Source: Fibrella aquatilis
GTDB lineage: Bacteria > Bacteroidota > Bacteroidia > Cytophagales > Spirosomataceae
Direction: 5' to 3'
NCBI RefSeq assembly: GCF_017353255.1
Contig: NZ_JAFMYU010000022.1
Span: 61,525-125,524, forward strand
Length of the DNA: 64,000 nt
In this document: in pieces, positions 1 to 8,635 of the stretch
Numbering within the stretch: the stretch's first letter is position 1
How the letters are laid out: every line of letters begins with the position of its first letter
The notes under the pieces: model-generated
What the model was told of the DNA's origin: nothing
What the model saw: only the letters and a program-made list of their open reading frames with translations
Databases searched by the model: none
Made by a program: the position numbers and the translations under genes

Positions 1-2334
1 CGAGCCTTTGGTTTCGCCAATGAAGCTAAACTTCTTGTCGACAGACGTCGTCTCGATTTTAAACCGTTTCACGTAATTCAGCTTCAGCCCGGCCTCGTAG
101 TAGAGAGCCGAGATCACCGTTTCAGGATCGAACTTCTGAAGAATCGCCACGTCGTTGGGTTCGTAGCGGTTGGTGATGTCGAAACTTGTCAGCTCATATT
201 CGCCCGTTTTGTAGACCACCAAGATCGTGTCTTTGGCGTCGAAATTACCCAGCAGGCGGCCCCGCTCGTCGCGGTTGAGGCGACCGAGGTGATCGTCGTA
301 CCAGATGTCTACGCCGCCCAAGGTAGAGGCCCCGGCGGTTTTCTGCGTGATTTTGCGGACGTTGTATTTGGTCAGAATGTTGCCCTGCGCCGACCGGTTT
401 TTGATGCCGATAGTGGCAAAATCGAAGTCGAACTGCTTCAGTTTGGCCGTGCTTTGCGCCGTCAGGTTTACCGTAACAACCTCAGCCTCACCGTTATCGT
501 TGGCCGAAAAGTACAGAATCTTCGACTTGGGGTTGCCCATCGTGAGGTCATACTCGCGGTCGCGCGTGACAGCCGTGACAGGGAACCGCTTGGCCATGGA
601 AATACCCGATTTGGCATCCTGGTAGATGAGATTGTAGACCCTGCGTTCGTCGTTTTTCTTGAACACCGACACGTAGATGATGTCTTTGCCCACAAACGTC
701 TTCTCCTGAATCTTGCTCACCAGGCATTTGCCATCGCGCCGGAACACGATCACGTCGTCGATGTCGGAGCAGTCCGACACAAACTCGTCTTTTTTCAGAC
801 CATAGCCAATAAACCCACCTTCGCGGTCCACATACAACTTCTGGTTGGCGGCGGCCACTACGTTGGCGGCAATGGTGTTGAACGCCCTGATTTCGGTGCG
901 GCGTTCGCGGCCTTTGCCATGCTTCTTTTGCAGATCTTTGAAATAGGCAATGGCGTAACGCGTAAGGTTGGCCAGATTATCTTCTACCTCGGCCAGTTCC
1001 AGTTCCAGGCGCTTCACCAGTTCGTCGGCCTTGAAGCCGTCGTACTTGGAAATCCGCTTGATCCGAATCTCGGTGAGGCGGATGAGGTCGTCCTGGGTGA
1101 TGGCGCGGTAGAAAAGTTTCTTGTGCGGCTTCAGGCCTTTGTCAATTGTTTCTAAAACCGCCTCAAACGTTTCGCACTCTTCAATTTTTCGGTAAATGCG
1201 GTTTTCGATGAAAATCTTCTCCAGCGAGGCGTAGAGTTGCTTTTCCATCAGTTCACCCCGCCGAATCTCGAGTTCCTGCTTCAGCAGCGCCACCGTTTGG
1301 TCGGTGTTGTAGCGCAGAATCTCCGACACGCTCACGAAGTGGGGCTTGTCTTTGATGATGACGCAGGCGTTGGGCGAAATGCTTACCTCGCAGTCCGTGA
1401 AGGCATAGAGCGCATCAATCGTCACGTCAGGCGACACGCCGGGGGTGAGGTGCACCACGATCTCGACATCTTTCGAGGTAAGGTCCTCTACCTTCTTGAT
1501 CTTGATCTTCCCGTCGTCGTTGGCTTTAATGATCGACTCTTTCACCGACGTGGTGGTGGTGCCAAAGGGAATATCGCGGATCACGAGCGTTTTTTTGTCC
1601 AGCTCTTCGATCTTGGCACGTACCCGCACTTTGCCACCCCGGTGACCGTCGTTGTAATTGCTTACGTCGATGAGGCCACCCGTCTGGAAATCGGGGTAGA
1701 GGGTTACGGGCTTGTCTTTCAGCAACTGAATCGACGCATCGATCAACTCGTTGAAGTTGTGGGGCAATATCTTCGTGGAGAGGCCCACGGCAATACCTTC
1801 AACCCCCATGGCCAGCAGCAACGGGAACTTCACGGGCAGAGTTACCGGCTCACGCTTGCGCCCGTCATACGAGAGTTGCCACTCGGTGGTGTCATTGTTG
1901 AATACTACGTCGCCCCCGAACTTGGAAAGGCGTACTTCGATATAACGCGGCGCGGCGGCTCCGTCGCCGGTGAGGATGTCACCCCAGTTGCCCTGCGTGT
2001 CGAAGACCAGGTTTTTCTGGCCGATGTTGACCATAGCCTCGTTGATGGAAGCATCGCCATGAGGATGGTACTGCATCGTTTGCCCGATCACGTTGGCCAC
2101 TTTGTTGAAGCGGCCGTCGTCCATTTCTTTCAGGGCATGGAGGATGCGGCGCTGCACGGGTTTTAGCCCGTCTTCAATGGCCGGTACCGCCCGCTCCAGA
2201 ATGACGTAGGAGGCGTAGTCGAGGAAGTACGTTTGATAGAGGCCCGACACCACGGTCTGATCATGGAGCAGCTCATCGGTCGGTTCATTAATAGGTGTTG
2301 TTTGGTCAGCAGATTCCTGATTGTCGTCTGTCAT
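1..2334 (-). CDS. parC: DNA topoisomerase IV / gyrase subunit A, N-terminal 778 codons
   Basis: This is the A subunit of a type IIA topoisomerase, which cuts and rejoins DNA during decatenation or supercoil control. The minus-strand reading frame opens at the ATG at 2334 and runs off the left edge after 778 codons, so the C-terminal beta-pinwheel end is missing. The N-terminus carries the family signature (YASYVILERAVPAIEDGLKP at about residues 40-59), the HPHGD motif at 90-94, and the catalytic tyrosine Y131 in AAAPRY. The residue aligning with E. coli GyrA Ser83 is Ala95. Bacteroidota usually carry both a gyrA and a parC-like gene. The short acidic N-terminal extension and the sequence style suggest the parC type, but the subunit B partner is not in the window, so gyrA is not excluded. 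Confidence 0.9.
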   Translation of the reverse strand, partial: MTDDNQESADQTTPINEPTDELLHDQTVVSGLYQTYFLDYASYVILERAVPAIEDGLKPVQRRILHALKEMDDGRFNKVANVIGQTMQYHPHGDASINEAMVNIGQKNLVFDTQGNWGDILTGDGAAAPRYIEVRLSKFGGDVVFNNDTTEWQLSYDGRKREPVTLPVKFPLLLAMGVEGIAVGLSTKILPHNFNELIDASIQLLKDKPVTLYPDFQTGGLIDVSNYNDGHRGGKVRVRAKIEELDKKTLVIRDIPFGTTTTSVKESIIKANDDGKIKIKKVEDLTSKDVEIVVHLTPGVSPDVTIDALYAFTDCEVSISPNACVIIKDKPHFVSVSEILRYNTDQTVALLKQELEIRRGELMEKQLYASLEKIFIENRIYRKIEECETFEAVLETIDKGLKPHKKLFYRAITQDDLIRLTEIRIKRISKYDGFKADELVKRLELELAEVEDNLANLTRYAIAYFKDLQKKHGKGRERRTEIRAFNTIAANVVAAANQKLYVDREGGFIGYGLKKDEFVSDCSDIDDVIVFRRDGKCLVSKIQEKTFVGKDIIYVSVFKKNDERRVYNLIYQDAKSGISMAKRFPVTAVTRDREYDLTMGNPKSKILYFSANDNGEAEVVTVNLTAQSTAKLKQFDFDFATIGIKNRSAQGNILTKYNVRKITQKTAGASTLGGVDIWYDDHLGRLNRDERGRLLGNFDAKDTILVVYKTGEYELTSFDITNRYEPNDVAILQKFDPETVISALYYEAGLKLNYVKRFKIETTSVDKKFSFIGETKGS

Positions 2335-2448
2335 CTTGCAAAAAATACGCGTTAACTAGTCAATAAATGGGGGTGGGAAAATAGGTCATTGCCGCCTGAG
2401 CTGCAACCCCTAAAGATACACAAAAACGGCGAAATAAACACGTGGAAG

Positions 2449-2563
2449 GGATTTACGATGTACGATTTACGAATTACGATTTGTTGCTGACGCACTTGGG
2501 CTAAAGCGAGCGTACTCCTGCGTCAGCCCAAATCGTAATTCGTTAATCGTACATCGTAAATCC
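2449..2563. repeat. long palindrome, TACGAT-rich arms
   Basis: Left arm 2449-2482 and right arm 2530-2563 (34 nt each) are inverted copies with one mismatch, built from repeated TACGA/TTACGA words. The inner part carries TACTCCTGCGTCAGCC at 2513-2528, which recurs in the palindrome at 33891-33988. It lies between the divergent topoisomerase gene and the ABC exporter. The rest of the 2335-2633 gap shows nothing clear. Confidence 0.85.
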
Positions 2564-2633
2564 TATAGGCCTACTATGAAATGGGCATTGTTTTTGTGTT
2601 CTTTGCTACACCGTACCGACTACCTACCGACCT

Positions 2634-4424
2634 ATGAAAAATCCCTACGTGGCCCTGCTGCGTACGGCCTGGCACTACGCCCGACAGCAGCGCGGGCGCT
2701 ACCTCGTTGTATACCTGCTCTTCATCGGTGCCAACCTGGTGGGGGCGTCGCACCCGTTGCTCTTTGGTTGGTTTATTGACCACCTCCAGCATAGTCCGGC
2801 CACGGTATTGACCACCACGGTATGGTATGGCGGCTGCTTTCTATGTCTTAAAATGCTGGAGTGGGCCTTCCACGGCCCGGCCCGGATTTTGGAGCGGCAA
2901 CTGGCCTTTGACGTGAGCCGCAACTTTATGGATGAGTTGTATCACCAGACCCTGCACCTGCCGCTGGGGTGGCACAAAACGCACCACAGTGGGGCTACCA
3001 TCAACCGGATTAACAAGGCCTACAATGCGCTGAAAAGTTTCTTCGAAAACGGTTTTACCTACCTGCATGTGGTGGCCAAATTTACCTTTTCGTTTGGCGC
3101 CATGCTCTATTTCGCCCCGCTCTACGGCTGCGTGGGGCTGGTGCTGGGGAGCTTTACGGTTTGGGTCATTCGGCGGTTCGACAAGCCGTTTGTGGCCGCC
3201 CTGGAAGAAACCAACGAACGGCAGCACGACCTGTCATCGGCGCTCTACGACAGCCTGTCGAACATCATTACGGTGCTCACCCTGCGGCTGGAAGGGCAGA
3301 TGCAGCAACGCCTGACGGGCAAGCTGGGAGCCATTGAGCCGCCATTCCGTCGCGAAATCAGGATCAACGAATGGAAGTGGTTTGTGGCCTCTATGCTTAT
3401 CGCGGTTATCTACGTCATCATCACCACGGGCTACATCCACCAGCATTACGTACCCGGCACAGTCTTCTATGTGGGTGGGTTGGTGACGCTGCTGGGCTAC
3501 GTAAATCAGTTCACCAGCGTATTTAACGACGTGGCCTGGCAGTACACCCAGCTTGTTCAGTACAACACCGACGTGCAGACCGCCCGCCGCATCGGCGAGG
3601 CCTACGGCAAATACCGTCAACCCGAAGCGGCCACCCTACCCACGGCCTGGCAGACGCTTTCTGTTAATAATCTTTACTACGAACATCCCGCCATCCCTGG
3701 TCTGATGGGGAGGCAACCGGCATCGCTCAAAAACCTGTCTGTTACGCTGCAACGGGGAAAGCGCGTGGCGCTTATTGGCGAAAGTGGATCAGGCAAGAGC
3801 ACGCTGCTGACCTTGCTGCGTGGCCTCAACAACCCCCTCGACGGTGTGACCTGGACCGTTGACGGCGAAACCCGCACCGACTGGGCTACCATTGGCGGCA
3901 CGGTAACGCTGTTCCCGCAGGAGCCGGAGATTTTCGAGAACACCGCCCGCTATAACATCACCCTGGGTTTGCCTTTCGCCGATGCGGACGTGGCTCAGGT
4001 CTGCGACATGGCCCGCTTTGCCGATGTGGCGGCCTATTTGCCCGACGGCCTGGATACGCTCATTCAGGAAAAGGGCGTGAACCTGTCGGGTGGGCAAAAG
4101 CAGCGGCTGGCCCTGGCGCGGGGGTTGCTGGCGGCCCGGCAAAGTGAGATCATCCTGCTCGACGAACCCACCAGCAGCGTAGACCCCAAAACCGAATACC
4201 TCATCTACCACGCCCTGCTGGCCACCTTCACCAATAAAGCCGTGGTTTCCTCCCTCCACCGCCTGCACCTGCTGCCCCTCTTCGACTACATCTACATCCT
4301 CGACAACGGCCGTATCGCCGACGAAGGTACCTTCGCCGACCTCCGTCAGCGCAGCACCATCTTCCGGGAGATGTGGCGGCATCAATCCGATGCATTGAAT
4401 CGGATAACTAGCGTGGAGGTGTGA
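2634..4424 (+). CDS. ABC transporter, fused permease and ATPase (exporter half)
   Basis: This 596-residue half-transporter probably works as a homodimer in the inner membrane to export an unknown substrate. The N-terminal part (about residues 1-330) is a six-helix ABC_membrane domain. The C-terminal part is the ATPase, with Walker A GESGSGKST at 382-390, signature LSGGQ at 484-488, Walker B IILLDEPT with D510 and E511, and a switch histidine in SSLHR. Order and length fit the MsbA/lipid-peptide exporter type, but nothing in the sequence names the substrate. It lies 21 bp upstream of pepT on the same strand, so the two may be co-transcribed. Confidence 0.92.
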   Translation: MKNPYVALLRTAWHYARQQRGRYLVVYLLFIGANLVGASHPLLFGWFIDHLQHSPATVLTTTVWYGGCFLCLKMLEWAFHGPARILERQLAFDVSRNFMDELYHQTLHLPLGWHKTHHSGATINRINKAYNALKSFFENGFTYLHVVAKFTFSFGAMLYFAPLYGCVGLVLGSFTVWVIRRFDKPFVAALEETNERQHDLSSALYDSLSNIITVLTLRLEGQMQQRLTGKLGAIEPPFRREIRINEWKWFVASMLIAVIYVIITTGYIHQHYVPGTVFYVGGLVTLLGYVNQFTSVFNDVAWQYTQLVQYNTDVQTARRIGEAYGKYRQPEAATLPTAWQTLSVNNLYYEHPAIPGLMGRQPASLKNLSVTLQRGKRVALIGESGSGKSTLLTLLRGLNNPLDGVTWTVDGETRTDWATIGGTVTLFPQEPEIFENTARYNITLGLPFADADVAQVCDMARFADVAAYLPDGLDTLIQEKGVNLSGGQKQRLALARGLLAARQSEIILLDEPTSSVDPKTEYLIYHALLATFTNKAVVSSLHRLHLLPLFDYIYILDNGRIADEGTFADLRQRSTIFREMWRHQSDALNRITSVEV

Positions 4425-4445
4425 GGGAAGTGGTAAGTTTGACTT

Positions 4446-5723
4446 ATGATCAACACTGAATCCCTCGTAAATCGTTTTCTGCGCTATGTGCAGATCGACA
4501 CGCAATCGGACCCGCAATCGACGGCGGGGCCGACTACTGAAAAACAAAAAGATCTGGGCCGACTGCTGGTTTCGGAACTCCACGAATTGGGCATCACCGA
4601 TGCCGAACTGGACGATTTTGGCTATGTCTACGCCACCATTCCGGCCAACGTTCTGGACGAAGGCGACCCGGATCTGCCCACGCTGCAACCGCCCACTATC
4701 TGCTTCTGCGCCCATATGGACACCTCGCCCGACGTGACGGGGGCGGGCGTGAAGCCTATTATTCACCACGCCTGGGACGGCAGCGATATTCAACTGCCAG
4801 ACAGGGAAAGTGCTGCCGATGCGCCCATTGTCATCCGCCGCGCCGACCACCCCGATCTGAACCAGCAGGTGGGCAACGACATCATTACGGCCAGCGGCAC
4901 CACCTTGCTCGGGGCCGATAATAAATCAGGTATTGCCGCCATCATGGCCGCTGCCGAATACCTGATGACTAACCCGGAAGTGCCCCACGGGCGCATACGG
5001 CTACTGTTTACCCCCGATGAAGAGGTGGGGCGCGGCACGGCCAACCTCGACATGAAACGCCTCGATGCGCATTTCGGCTACACCATCGACGGCGAATCAT
5101 TGGGTACGCTGGAAGACGAAACGTTTTCGGCCGACGGGGTGAAAATCGTGATTCAGGGCGTAAGTACGCACCCCGGTTTTGCCAAAGGCAAACTGGAAAA
5201 TGCCCTGAAAATTGCGGGCGATATCCTGGCCGGATTGCCGCAAAAATGCCTCTCGCCCGAAACGACGGAAGGCAAAGAAGGCTTTGTACACCCCACCCAC
5301 ATAGAGGGTAATCAGGACCGCGTAACGCTGAATTTTATTGTCCGTGATTTCACCACCGAAGGGCTACACGCGCACGAGACGTTGCTGCAAAACCTGCTCA
5401 ACAGCGTTCTCCGCGACTACCCCAACTCAACTGCCACGTTTTCGGTAACGGAGCAGTACCGCAATATGAAAGAAGTGCTGGACCGTCACCCCGCTGTGGT
5501 CGATAAGGCTCTGGAAGCCATACGCCGGGCGGGCCTGACACCCAACCGCCGCAGTATCCGGGGCGGCACCGATGGGTCGCGGCTGTCATTTATGGGTTTG
5601 CCCTGCCCCAACATCTTTGCTGGTGAACATGCCTTCCATTCGCGGCAGGAGTGGGTGTCGGTTCAGGATATGCAAAAAGCCGCTGAAGTGGTGGTGCATC
5701 TGGCGCAGATTTGGGCCGAATAG
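4446..5723 (+). CDS. pepT: peptidase T (tripeptide aminopeptidase)
   Basis: This cytoplasmic M20B-family zinc aminopeptidase removes N-terminal residues from tripeptides. The length of 425 residues is usual for PepT. The metal-ligand motifs are visible: H90/D92 in FCAHMDTSPD, D158 in GADNKSGIA, E192/E193 in TPDEEVGRG, D215 in YTIDGESLG, and a late histidine in FAGEHAFHSRQEW. The GGTDGS and HSRQEW blocks are specific to the PepT subgroup. The ABC exporter lies directly upstream. Confidence 0.95.
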   Translation: MINTESLVNRFLRYVQIDTQSDPQSTAGPTTEKQKDLGRLLVSELHELGITDAELDDFGYVYATIPANVLDEGDPDLPTLQPPTICFCAHMDTSPDVTGAGVKPIIHHAWDGSDIQLPDRESAADAPIVIRRADHPDLNQQVGNDIITASGTTLLGADNKSGIAAIMAAAEYLMTNPEVPHGRIRLLFTPDEEVGRGTANLDMKRLDAHFGYTIDGESLGTLEDETFSADGVKIVIQGVSTHPGFAKGKLENALKIAGDILAGLPQKCLSPETTEGKEGFVHPTHIEGNQDRVTLNFIVRDFTTEGLHAHETLLQNLLNSVLRDYPNSTATFSVTEQYRNMKEVLDRHPAVVDKALEAIRRAGLTPNRRSIRGGTDGSRLSFMGLPCPNIFAGEHAFHSRQEWVSVQDMQKAAEVVVHLAQIWAE

Positions 5724-5799
5724 GCACCATAATCGAATGGTCTGTTGGGTTTAAGATTTTTTTAATGCCACATATAGCAGATTTGTGATTGAGTACAAA

Positions 5800-5807
5800 T
5801 ACTTTTG
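5800..5807 (+). promoter_or_regulatory. Bacteroidota -7 promoter box (TACTTTTG)
   Basis: TACTTTTG at 5800-5807 matches the Bacteroidota TAnnTTTG element. A TTG sits at 5783-5785, closer than the usual -33 spacing, so only the -7 box is a good match. It lies just before the structured, terminator-ended stretch at 5815-5909. Confidence 0.45.
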
Positions 5808-5814
5808 CACTGCT

Positions 5815-5909
5815 TCTCACGAAGCTATGTCTAACCAACTCCAATTGGTTAGATGAAATGGTGTGGATATAGTCGGAAAGCTATTCAGGAGTCCTGGGTA
5901 GCTTTTTTT
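5815..5909 (+). ncRNA. possible small RNA, element 1 (shares a block with 6571-6668)
   Basis: The gap between pepT and the receiver gene holds a short structured stretch. There is a 9-bp hairpin (TCTAACCAA/TTGGTTAGA, 5830-5853), then the block AATGGTGTGGATA, then GGAAAGC entering a terminator-like stem AAAGCTA...TAGCTTTTTTT (5878-5909). The same order (hairpin, AATGGTGTGGATA, GGAAAGC, terminator) recurs at 6571-6668, on the other side of the receiver gene. No open frame fits. This may be a small RNA or a leader with an attenuator; I do not recognise a named family. Confidence 0.4.
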
Positions 5910-6041
5910 GTGCCTGCGCGTTGCGTTACAAGGGGTATAACCAGCCTCCTATCCTGTATTTGACCGCTTTAAGTAAATCTATTTGGCTTATTCTGATTTC
6001 AACGCCAACTTATGCGGCATATCACCCGTAAACGTACGTCC

Positions 6042-6482
6042 ATGAACCAAATCCATAAGCCATTGCTCTTAATTGCCGATGATGATGATGATGACCGTGT
6101 GCTGATTGAGCAGGCATTGAAGCAAACCGCGTTCAATGGTCAGATACGTTTTGTGGAAGATGGCGAACAGTTGATTCAGTACCTTAAAGATTGCCAGTCT
6201 GATTCGCCTGATGCCCCCCAACGGCCCACCTTACTGCTCGTAGACTTGAATATGCCCGTAGTGAATGGGATTGAAGCCCTGACTTATATTAAATCGGTGC
6301 CGGGTCTGAGGCAGCTGCCGGTGGTGATGCTCACTACCTCTTCGGCCGAAACCGATATTTCAACCTGCTACAATTTAGGCGCTTCCTCATTCGTTATAAA
6401 ACCGATTACCTTTACAAAATTGGTAGAGTTGATGGATTCACTTCGGACCTATTGGTTGGGTACTGTACAGTTACCCCGGTAA
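6042..6482 (+). CDS. single-domain response regulator (CheY/Rcp1-like receiver)
   Basis: This stand-alone receiver domain carries phosphorelay signals to a partner protein and has no output domain. The 146-residue product has the acidic cluster ADDDDDDR near the start, the phospho-acceptor Asp in LLLVDLNMP (residue 68), the conserved Thr in VMLTTSS (residues 98-99) and the Lys in VIKP (residue 120). I chose the ATG at 6042 (MNQIHKPLLL) because the upstream in-frame ATG at 6012 adds a basic tail not typical of receivers. No histidine kinase is adjacent. It is bracketed by two similar RNA-like elements. Confidence 0.88.
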   Translation: MNQIHKPLLLIADDDDDDRVLIEQALKQTAFNGQIRFVEDGEQLIQYLKDCQSDSPDAPQRPTLLLVDLNMPVVNGIEALTYIKSVPGLRQLPVVMLTTSSAETDISTCYNLGASSFVIKPITFTKLVELMDSLRTYWLGTVQLPR

Positions 6483-6570
6483 GCCAGCAACGCCACTAAA
6501 CATGACTTACGATCGGGCAGTTTACTACTGCTTTTTGTATAAAGATCCTTTACAAAGGGAAGGTTGAATA

Positions 6571-6668
6571 GCAGAGTGTGGTGCCGCACTGCACAGCAGC
6601 GAACGGACCCATTCTGTAATGGTGTGGATAGAAGCGGAAAGCCGACGGAGTTTCTCCGCCGGCTTTTT
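6571..6668 (+). ncRNA. possible small RNA, element 2 with intrinsic terminator
   Basis: The 305-bp gap between the receiver and the DUF2147 gene contains an imperfect hairpin (GCAGAGTGTGG/CCGCACTGC), a small CCATT/AATGG hairpin, the block AATGGTGTGGATA at 6618-6630, and a strong terminator (AAAGCCG...CGGAG/CTCCG...CGGCTTTTTT, about 6638-6668). The 13-base block and the following GGAAAGC are shared with element 1. I see no coding frame. The two copies suggest a small RNA family or a shared terminator module. Confidence 0.4.
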
Positions 6669-6787
6669 TGTTGGAACGCTTATATTTCCACTAAATCTAT
6701 AATAAAACTAGGATTAAGATTGGTTAATCAGGAAACTAAGCTGCATTCGCCGCTGTTTCTGCCTCAACTGCAACTATTTCCGACTCT

Positions 6788-7201
6788 ATGACGCTGCTTA
6801 GCAAGACCTTGTTCTGCCTTCTGCTCTGCCTGATTGCCATATCAACCGGCCAATCGACCGATAGCAACGCCGACCGAATTCTGGGCCGTTGGTTGTTTCC
6901 CAAGAAACAAACCTGTGTTGAAATTTACCGTGAGAATGGACTTTATTTTGGCCGTATGGCGCAGATCAGTGGCAGTTGCCAGGCGAGCTATGGCAACATC
7001 AGCAACAAAGTAGTACTGACTAACCTGTCCTACACGGACAACAGCTGGTCAGGAGGCACCATGATTCATCCGTCGTCGGGTATGAAATTCAGTGTGGAGA
7101 TGCACATGAGTAACCCCAACACGCTGGTAGCTACAGTGTATAAGGGCATGAAAATGTTCAGCAAAGAACTGGTTCTGACCCGGCAGCAGCCGACCAGTTA
7201 G
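6788..7201 (+). CDS. secreted DUF2147-like protein
   Basis: This 137-residue protein has an N-terminal signal peptide (hydrophobic LFCLLLCLIAIS, cleavage near residue 22) followed by a small beta-rich domain. The start GRWLFPKK...VEIYRENGLYFGRM matches the DUF2147 pattern (glycine-tryptophan, then an isoleucine-tyrosine-glycine-tyrosine block). It should act in the periplasm or outer envelope; its function is not known. The terminator at about 6668 separates it from the element upstream. The long palindrome at 7204 begins directly after its stop codon. Confidence 0.7.
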   Translation: MTLLSKTLFCLLLCLIAISTGQSTDSNADRILGRWLFPKKQTCVEIYRENGLYFGRMAQISGSCQASYGNISNKVVLTNLSYTDNSWSGGTMIHPSSGMKFSVEMHMSNPNTLVATVYKGMKMFSKELVLTRQQPTS

Positions 7202-7203
7202 CC

Positions 7204-7304
7204 AAGAGCCAGGAGGTAAGAAACGAGAGCCAAGAAAAAAGACGGTGCCCGACAGTTGGACATCGTCTTTTTTCTTGGCTCTTGTTTCTTACCTCCTGGC
7301 TCTT
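7204..7304. repeat. long palindrome between convergent genes
   Basis: Arms 7204-7244 and 7264-7304 (41 nt) pair with one mismatch, with a 19-nt spacer. The words are AAGAGCCA and GGTAAGAAAC. It begins three bases after the DUF2147 stop and ends a few bases before the stop of the convergent WecA-like gene, so it could terminate transcription from both sides. Confidence 0.9.
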
Positions 7305-7309
7305 ACTTC

Positions 7310-8527
7310 TCAGAGTAGATCCGTAATGCGCCGACCGTCGCGGCCGGTGAAGGCATTTTGAAATTCGCGTCGTAGGGCAAGCACCCGGCGGCGGGGATGG
7401 GTTGAAATATATACCGCCCGCATTTTCAGCAGAAAGCCAACCAGCAGATACCCAAAAAACGAAGCAATCAAGATCAGCAGCGACAGGGTATTGGACATGT
7501 TGCCGTGCAGAAACAAAAACAGGATTGTATTCAGCAACGACACACTACACAGTACAGCGGTAGCTCCCGCGTGCGAGAGGCCATTATCGAGCAGGATGTG
7601 GTGCATGTGGTTGCGGTCGGCAGAGAACGGCGAACGGCCATTTAGGATGCGAACCATAAACACACGCAGCGTATCGAAGATGGGTACGATCAGCACAACC
7701 ATAGCAATGATGGGGGCATCGAAAAAGCTGCGGGGATCAAAACGGTAGGTGGTATTGAGGTTCACGAACCGCACGGCGAAGAAGGCCAGGAAAAACCCGA
7801 TCAGTAGTGAGCCTGTGTTGCCCATGAAAATCTTGCTGGTGTGCGAGAAATTGAACCGCAGAAACCCCACAAGCCCGCCCGCTAGTGCAAAGGCCATAGT
7901 AGCCATGGCGTAGTGTTCCGAGAGCAAAAACCAGCTGCCAAACGTGATGCTGGCAATGGTGGCAATACCGCCGGCCAGCCCGTCGATACCGTCGATGAGG
8001 TTAATGGCGTTGGTTAGCGCAATAAATACAAAACAGGTTAACATGATGCTGACCACGTCGGTAATGTAGTGGAAGCCCATGATGCCATAGAGGTAATCCA
8101 GTTTCAGGTGGCCCAAGAAGATTAGACTGCTGGCGCTAAGGAGCTGAAAACCAATCTTTTTGTTCGGATCGATGCCCACCAGGTCATCTTTCATACCGAT
8201 GAAAAACAGGATGGCCGCCCCCACAATAGACAGGTTGGTGCAGTACAGGTCGCGGGGGTCGTTGATGGGCCAGATAAAATAGCTGATGAGCACGGCCGCA
8301 AAAATGGCCACTCCGCCAAACGTGGGTGTAGGCACCGAATGCGACCGGCGCTCGCCCGGTTTTTCCATCAATGACTTCAATTCCGTGATTTTAATGACAA
8401 CCGGAATAGATACCACGGCCACAAAACAAGCTACCAGAAAGGCCATCAATACCTGATAGAGGCCCTGCTGAAAGGCTGTTTCGGTAAGCTTTTGCTGGAT
8501 GTAGGCTAGTAGTAGATCAGGGTTCAT
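7310..8527 (-). CDS. WecA/MraY-family polyprenyl-phosphate sugar-1-phosphate transferase
   Basis: This 405-residue polytopic membrane enzyme transfers a sugar-1-phosphate (often GlcNAc-1-P) from a UDP-sugar to undecaprenyl phosphate, the first step of a lipid-linked glycan. About eleven hydrophobic segments are visible. Family motifs are the aspartate pair in FFIGMKDDLVGI, NLIDGIDGLAGG, and the histidine block NHMHHILLDNGLSH. The length is slightly above bacterial WecA. It is the last gene of a minus-strand run with two GT2 transferases and an acetyltransferase, 108 bp after the previous gene. The exact sugar is not readable; the WecA assignment is by family only. Confidence 0.85.
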   Translation of the reverse strand: MNPDLLLAYIQQKLTETAFQQGLYQVLMAFLVACFVAVVSIPVVIKITELKSLMEKPGERRSHSVPTPTFGGVAIFAAVLISYFIWPINDPRDLYCTNLSIVGAAILFFIGMKDDLVGIDPNKKIGFQLLSASSLIFLGHLKLDYLYGIMGFHYITDVVSIMLTCFVFIALTNAINLIDGIDGLAGGIATIASITFGSWFLLSEHYAMATMAFALAGGLVGFLRFNFSHTSKIFMGNTGSLLIGFFLAFFAVRFVNLNTTYRFDPRSFFDAPIIAMVVLIVPIFDTLRVFMVRILNGRSPFSADRNHMHHILLDNGLSHAGATAVLCSVSLLNTILFLFLHGNMSNTLSLLILIASFFGYLLVGFLLKMRAVYISTHPRRRVLALRREFQNAFTGRDGRRITDLL

Positions 8528-8635
8528 GCGATAGGTGAGTAATGCTCGGAACGGGTAACGAGGCTGTAGGTTAACAACTCCGGGGGGACAAAAATTGTAT
8601 TTTTCGCTTGATTACCAAGCTCCATTGGCTAATCT

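Noticed and set aside
289..2166. Two long plus-strand open frames inside the topoisomerase gene
   Set aside because: They lie opposite the codons of a clear minus-strand gene, have no recognisable domains, and are compositional shadows of GC-rich DNA.
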